From contig DAHVOT010000032.1 in the NCBI GenBank assembly GCA_027318675.1, positions 1-7,872 of the forward strand: 7,872 nt of DNA. The letters run 5' to 3'. The notes beneath the pieces are model-generated. The model did no database searches. It was given only the letters and a program-made list of their open reading frames with translations, and had not been told where the DNA came from. Both the position numbers and the translations under genes were made by a program. The DNA is from an archaeon (GTDB taxonomy: Archaea > Nanobdellota > Nanobdellia > Pacearchaeales > GW2011-AR1). Below, piece after piece: positions 5,393 to 7,872 of this stretch. Position 1 is the stretch's first letter, and the number at the start of each line of letters is the position of its first letter.

Positions 5393-6016
5393 ATGGATGA
5401 AAATCATTTTATGCTAATATCTCTTGAAGATTCAAAATCAAAAGCAATTTCGGATGTATTGGGAAGTAGAACTTGTAAAAAGATAATTGCTTATCTGTCT
5501 GAAAGAAAAGAGGCAAGTCAAAAAGATTTATCTGATGCATTAAATATACCTATGAACACATTAGATTATAATATAAAAAAGCTTATTGAATCAGGATTTA
5601 TACAAAAAAAGAAGGAATTCTTCTGGAGTAAAAAAGGTAAAAAGATATTAATGTATGAGCTTTCAAACAAATCAATAGTTATATCCCCAAAAAAATCAGC
5701 ATCTCAAAAATTCAAATCAATTGTACCAGCATTTATACTTACAGCTGCAGGTACATTCGCAGTTTGGACATATGAGAAGATAAAATACGCTGCAGATTAT
5801 TCAAAAGAAAATATACAACAGCCTGCTGCAGATTACATTGCAAGAGAATCATCTGAAATATTATTAAAAGGAGCAGATGTTGCTTCCTCAACCGTAGCCT
5901 CATCTGATTATACCTCTTTAGCAACATCTGCTTCTCCTTTAATTTGGCCCTGGTTTTTAACAGGAGCATTAGTAGTTACACTTATATTTTCAATTGTAAA
6001 TTGGAAAAAACTTTAA
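5393..6016 (+). CDS. Membrane-anchored winged-helix (ArsR/MarR-like) transcriptional regulator
   Basis: The 207-aa protein joins an N-terminal winged-helix DNA-binding domain (about 17-98) to two hydrophobic segments. In the HTH, VLGSRTCKKIIAYLSERKEA is the first helix, SQKDLSDALNIPMNTLDYNI supplies the helix-turn-helix, and KLIESGFIQKKKEFFWSKKG runs into the wing. TM1 is about 107-126 (FKSIVPAFILTAAGTFAVWT) and TM2 about 181-204 (SPLIWPWFLTGALVVTLIFS). The Ser/Ala-rich stretch between them (about 130-178) would face outside, with the HTH inside. This layout suggests a one-component sensor that regulates transcription from the membrane. That is known in principle for bacterial ToxR-like proteins and is inferred here. 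The SIMPL gene follows after 44 bases with a strong Shine-Dalgarno, so the two are probably cotranscribed. Target genes and signal are unknown. Confidence 0.75.
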   Translation: MDENHFMLISLEDSKSKAISDVLGSRTCKKIIAYLSERKEASQKDLSDALNIPMNTLDYNIKKLIESGFIQKKKEFFWSKKGKKILMYELSNKSIVISPKKSASQKFKSIVPAFILTAAGTFAVWTYEKIKYAADYSKENIQQPAADYIARESSEILLKGADVASSTVASSDYTSLATSASPLIWPWFLTGALVVTLIFSIVNWKKL

Positions 6017-6044
6017 GAAAATAAAAATGATCAATATAATTGAA

Positions 6045-6051
6045 AGGAGGT
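6045..6051 (+). promoter_or_regulatory. Shine-Dalgarno fixing the SIMPL gene start at 6061
   Basis: AGGAGGT is a seven-base match to the anti-Shine-Dalgarno, 9 bases before the ATG at 6061. It lies downstream of a possible TTG start at 6040, so the longer reading is unlikely. Confidence 0.7.
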
Positions 6052-6060
6052 CAAAAACAA

Positions 6061-6828
6061 ATGGGAAAAAATAATGCTATAATAATAACTTCAATAATTG
6101 CAGGAGTTATATTAATAATTGCATTTCTTGCTTTGAATACATTCAATTCTGTTGTTCCATCTTCCAAGAACAGTGTTACTGTTCAGGGTAGCTCAACAAT
6201 AAAGGCAATGCCTGACTTAGTTTCAATTTATATAACAATACAAACAAATGGAACTACAAGTGCTGAAGCAACAACTGAAAATACTAAAATGTATGATAAT
6301 TTAGTTGAAGAAATGGTGCTTGCAGGATTTAGTGAAGAAGATTTAAAGACAGAAAGTTTCAGTGTTTATGAAAACACTTATTGGGACTATGAAGAAGAAA
6401 GATCAAAGACAGATGGCTATATTGCAAACCATTATCTAAGAGTTGAACTTGCTTCTGATGAAATGAATAAAGTTTCAAAAGTAGTTGATGCTGCTGTAAA
6501 AGCAGAAGCGGGAATAAGCTACATAAACTTTGAACTTAGTCCAGAATCTCAAAACGATTACAAAGCACAAGCTCTAAAACAAGCTTCAGAAGATGCAATG
6601 ATAAAAGCAGAATCTATTGCTTCAGGATTTGATAAAGAAGTTGGAAGATTATTGTCAGTACAAACAAGCGATTTCGGATATTACCCATGGAATGTTTACA
6701 CTGCTAGAAGTGCAGGTGGAATGTACATGGAAGAAGATGCTGTAATGGCTAAAGAAGCTGCAATGAGTATCCAGCCTGGAGAAGAAGAAATATATGCTTC
6801 AATCTCTGCAACATTCCAGATAAAATAA
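6061..6828 (+). CDS. SIMPL domain (DUF541) protein, membrane-anchored or exported
   Basis: The 255-aa protein begins with a single hydrophobic helix (about 6-25), an uncleaved anchor or signal peptide, then a SIMPL/DUF541 domain from about 39 to the end. The entry motif VTVQGSSTIKAMPDLVSIYI (39-58), the TSAEATTENTKMYDNLVEEM helix, GFSEEDLKTESFSV, and the paired KVVDAAVKAEAGISYINFEL and AQALKQASEDAMIKAESIAS helices follow the family order. The C-terminal part has PWNVYTARSAGG and ISATFQIK. Family members (bacterial BP26/OmpW-region proteins, YggE) are envelope proteins linked to stress tolerance; the biochemical role is unsettled. The ATG at 6061 is chosen over TTG 6040 because a strong Shine-Dalgarno lies between them. 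It probably shares a transcript with the regulator upstream and is followed by a T-rich terminator. Confidence 0.85.
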   Translation: MGKNNAIIITSIIAGVILIIAFLALNTFNSVVPSSKNSVTVQGSSTIKAMPDLVSIYITIQTNGTTSAEATTENTKMYDNLVEEMVLAGFSEEDLKTESFSVYENTYWDYEEERSKTDGYIANHYLRVELASDEMNKVSKVVDAAVKAEAGISYINFELSPESQNDYKAQALKQASEDAMIKAESIASGFDKEVGRLLSVQTSDFGYYPWNVYTARSAGGMYMEEDAVMAKEAAMSIQPGEEEIYASISATFQIK

Positions 6829-6833
6829 ATTAA

Positions 6834-6873
6834 TTTTTTATTTTGTTTTTATTTTATCTTTTTTATTTTTTAA
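6834..6873 (+). terminator. T-rich archaeal terminator after the SIMPL gene
   Basis: Several runs of five to seven T residues fill this stretch right after the stop codon at 6828, the typical archaeal oligo-T termination signal. There is no clear hairpin. Confidence 0.6.
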
Positions 6874-6906
6874 AATAGTAGATTAAATTAATTATGAAAA
6901 GATCAA

Positions 6907-6921
6907 TGGACATTCTGTCCA
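6907..6921. repeat. Perfect 6-3-6 palindrome between convergent genes
   Basis: TGGACA-TTC-TGTCCA is a perfect inverted repeat between the two terminators. The octamer CTGTCCAC (6915-6922) recurs inverted as GTGGACAG at 7458-7465, just upstream of the promoter of the minus-strand gene. It might be a protein-binding site or a short RNA hairpin; no function is shown. Confidence 0.45.
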
Positions 6922-6931
6922 CTTCTAAATT

Positions 6932-6948
6932 AAAAAAAATAAGAAAAA
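6932..6948 (-). terminator. Oligo-T terminator of the minus-strand small exported protein gene
   Basis: On the minus strand, runs of five and eight T residues begin 6 bases after the stop codon at 6955-6957. This is the usual archaeal termination signal, convergent with that of the SIMPL gene. Confidence 0.55.
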
Positions 6949-6954
6949 TTGCTC

Positions 6955-7398
6955 TTAATTCATATTACATCCAAAGCTTTGCATTTCTCCCCTCATTCCG
7001 AAATTCTTGCCTTTCTGAAGACCAGTTGTACTCTTACCCATCTGTTCTCTTAGTTGTTGGGCAGTCTCATAATCTCCAGCTTGCATAGCATCTTGGATTT
7101 GATTTCTTATTTGCTCATTTTCTGCTCTATTCTCTTCCATATTCTGATGTCTTTGAACAATAAGATTAAAATTTTCTTCAGTCAATTGGGATTCCATAAG
7201 TGATTTCCACTCTTCAAAATCTCCATCTTCAATTGCCTGCTGAAGTGCATCATGGAAAGCTTGAGCTTCTTCCTGTTCTTCTTCAGTTAAATCTGCATTC
7301 ATCCCTTTACCAAAACCAAATGGAAAGGCAGCAACAAGACTAACTCCTAAAAGAGCAATTATGGAAAAAACCAAAACTCCTGCTGTTATTTTTTTCAT
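6955..7398 (-). CDS. Small exported helical protein with two related repeat motifs
   Basis: The 147-aa protein has a classic signal peptide: basic start (MKK), hydrophobic core 6-22, and small residues VAA before FPFG, with likely cleavage near 24. The mature part is acidic and almost all helical. Two related segments stand out: AIEDGDFEEWKSLM (55-68) and AMQAGDYETAQQLR (104-117). They share an A-x(3)-GD-[FY]-E pattern, so an internal duplication is likely. The tail (about 122-147) is Gly/Met/Lys-rich, with one cysteine (GCNMN). From memory, similar AIEAGDYxxWK proteins occur in DPANN archaea and CPR bacteria without known function; a CpxP/Spy-like periplasmic helper is only a loose analogy. 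A Shine-Dalgarno (CCTCCTT at 7408-7414 on the plus strand) lies 9 bases before the ATG, fixing the start. Confidence 0.75.
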   Translation of the reverse strand: MKKITAGVLVFSIIALLGVSLVAAFPFGFGKGMNADLTEEEQEEAQAFHDALQQAIEDGDFEEWKSLMESQLTEENFNLIVQRHQNMEENRAENEQIRNQIQDAMQAGDYETAQQLREQMGKSTTGLQKGKNFGMRGEMQSFGCNMN

Positions 7399-7407
7399 AT
7401 TTGTGTT

Positions 7408-7414
7408 CCTCCTT
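7408..7414 (-). promoter_or_regulatory. Shine-Dalgarno of the small exported protein gene
   Basis: Read on the minus strand, AAGGAGG lies 9 bases before the ATG at 7398. It implies a transcript with a real 5' leader, unlike the leaderless genes on the plus strand. Confidence 0.65.
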
Positions 7415-7444
7415 ATAGCTGTATATTCATTTCCATACTTTTTA

Positions 7445-7453
7445 CTTTAAAAG
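7445..7453 (-). promoter_or_regulatory. TATA-like box for the minus-strand gene
   Basis: CTTTAAAAG on the plus strand (CTTTTAAAG on the minus) would place transcription initiation near 7423, giving a leader of about 25 bases that includes the Shine-Dalgarno. The octamer GTGGACAG at 7458-7465 lies directly upstream of it. Confidence 0.4.
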
Positions 7454-7488
7454 CAAGGTGGACAGTTAATCCATGCCATTTAAAAATC

Positions 7489-7516
7489 TTTAAATAATAA
7501 GTTAATGGTGTATAAT
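7489..7516 (+). promoter_or_regulatory. Promoter region of the rightmost membrane protein gene
   Basis: Two TATA-like stretches, TTTAAATAATAA (7489-7500) and TATAAT (7511-7516), precede the ATG at 7536. The second, about 23 bases upstream, would give a nearly leaderless mRNA. No Shine-Dalgarno is present. The region is shared with the divergent minus-strand gene. Confidence 0.35.
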
Positions 7517-7535
7517 TGACTAACGTATTATAAAA

Positions 7536-7872
7536 ATGGCACCACAAATACATTCTTTAATTCAAAGCCTTGGGGTTGAACTAATTTACTCTTTTGTAAT
7601 AATTATAGCCAGTCTTATGATTTATCATTCAACAAAAGAGATGTATGAATTAAGTGCATATAAAGGAATAAAATACTTTAGAATCTCTTTTTTATTATTT
7701 GGTGTAGCTTATTTCTTTAGATCATTCATAAAAATACTTTTAGTTTACTTCGGTGCCTCAAGAATAATTGATATTAATTGGAGGTTTATAGGCTCTACAA
7801 CGCTCTTTATATTCATGTTTTTTGGTTCATTAGCAGTATTTTATCTTGTATTTAGTCTGATATGTAAAAAAT
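7536..7872 (+). CDS. Multi-spanning membrane protein, partial at the right edge
   Basis: The ATG at 7536 opens a frame that continues without a stop to the window end (112 complete codons). Three hydrophobic helices are visible: about 12-32 (LGVELIYSFVIIIASLMIYH), about 44-73 (KYFRISFLLFGVAYFFRSFI, then KILLVYFG) and about 85-110 (FIGSTTLFIFMFFGSLAVFY). Between the first two is a short polar segment, STKEMYELSAYKGIKYFR. This looks like the N-terminal membrane domain of a larger protein, comparable in layout to membrane sensor modules placed before cytoplasmic signalling domains, but the C-terminal part is missing, so no function is assigned. The start is supported by TATA-like sequence upstream and the lack of an earlier in-frame ATG close by. 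Confidence 0.65.
   Translation, partial: MAPQIHSLIQSLGVELIYSFVIIIASLMIYHSTKEMYELSAYKGIKYFRISFLLFGVAYFFRSFIKILLVYFGASRIIDINWRFIGSTTLFIFMFFGSLAVFYLVFSLICKK

Noticed and set aside
6040..6060. TTG start extending the SIMPL protein by seven residues
   Set aside because: The extension would translate the Shine-Dalgarno itself; the ATG at 6061 has ideal spacing from AGGAGGT.
6894..7088. Plus-strand 64-codon ORF in the convergent region
   Set aside because: It overlaps the end of the minus-strand exported protein antisense, has no Shine-Dalgarno, and shows no protein-like features.

Overview
The window reads as a chromosomal segment of a very AT-rich archaeon, most likely a DPANN-type lineage (Woesearchaeota/Pacearchaeota-like). 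This is an inference from four things. There is an archaeal-style kleisin (ScpA) next to a Dph6-type diphthamide synthetase, a pathway of archaea and eukaryotes. Codons are AAA/ATA/AGA-rich. Several genes have TATA-like boxes about 25 bases before the start codon, the layout of leaderless transcripts, while others carry strong Shine-Dalgarno sequences. Finally, one secreted protein ends in a domain style I associate from memory with cell-surface proteins of these lineages. No tRNA, rRNA, CRISPR array, transposase or phage gene was found.

Layout. Bases 1-411 hold no long gene but are densely structured. A GC-rich 16-position hairpin (126-176) is followed by a near-perfect Shine-Dalgarno with a 15-codon ORF (196-243), then by a nested series of inverted repeats (205-378). 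A separate TATA box serves scpA (412-1449), which is followed after 5 bases by a Dph6-like ATP-pyrophosphatase gene (1455-2129). Next come a large secreted or anchored Asn-rich, sequon-rich protein (2225-3814), a highly charged coiled-coil protein (3852-5039), and a small two-helix membrane protein (5093-5344). A membrane-anchored winged-helix regulator (5393-6016) precedes a SIMPL/DUF541 protein (6061-6828). A convergent minus-strand gene (6955-7398) encodes a small exported helical protein. After a divergent promoter region, a multi-spanning membrane protein (from 7536) runs off the right edge.

How they fit together. ScpA (chromosome organisation) and Dph6 (translation-factor modification) are housekeeping genes sharing a transcript. 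From 2225 onward the theme is the cell envelope: five of the seven proteins have a predicted signal or membrane segment. The regulator-SIMPL pair looks like a two-gene unit.

The least explained part is the 5' region (about 88-378). It resembles a folded non-coding RNA, or a leader with a tiny translated ORF and competing helices. I could not match it to a known RNA class. No other element here amounts to a demonstrably new system.
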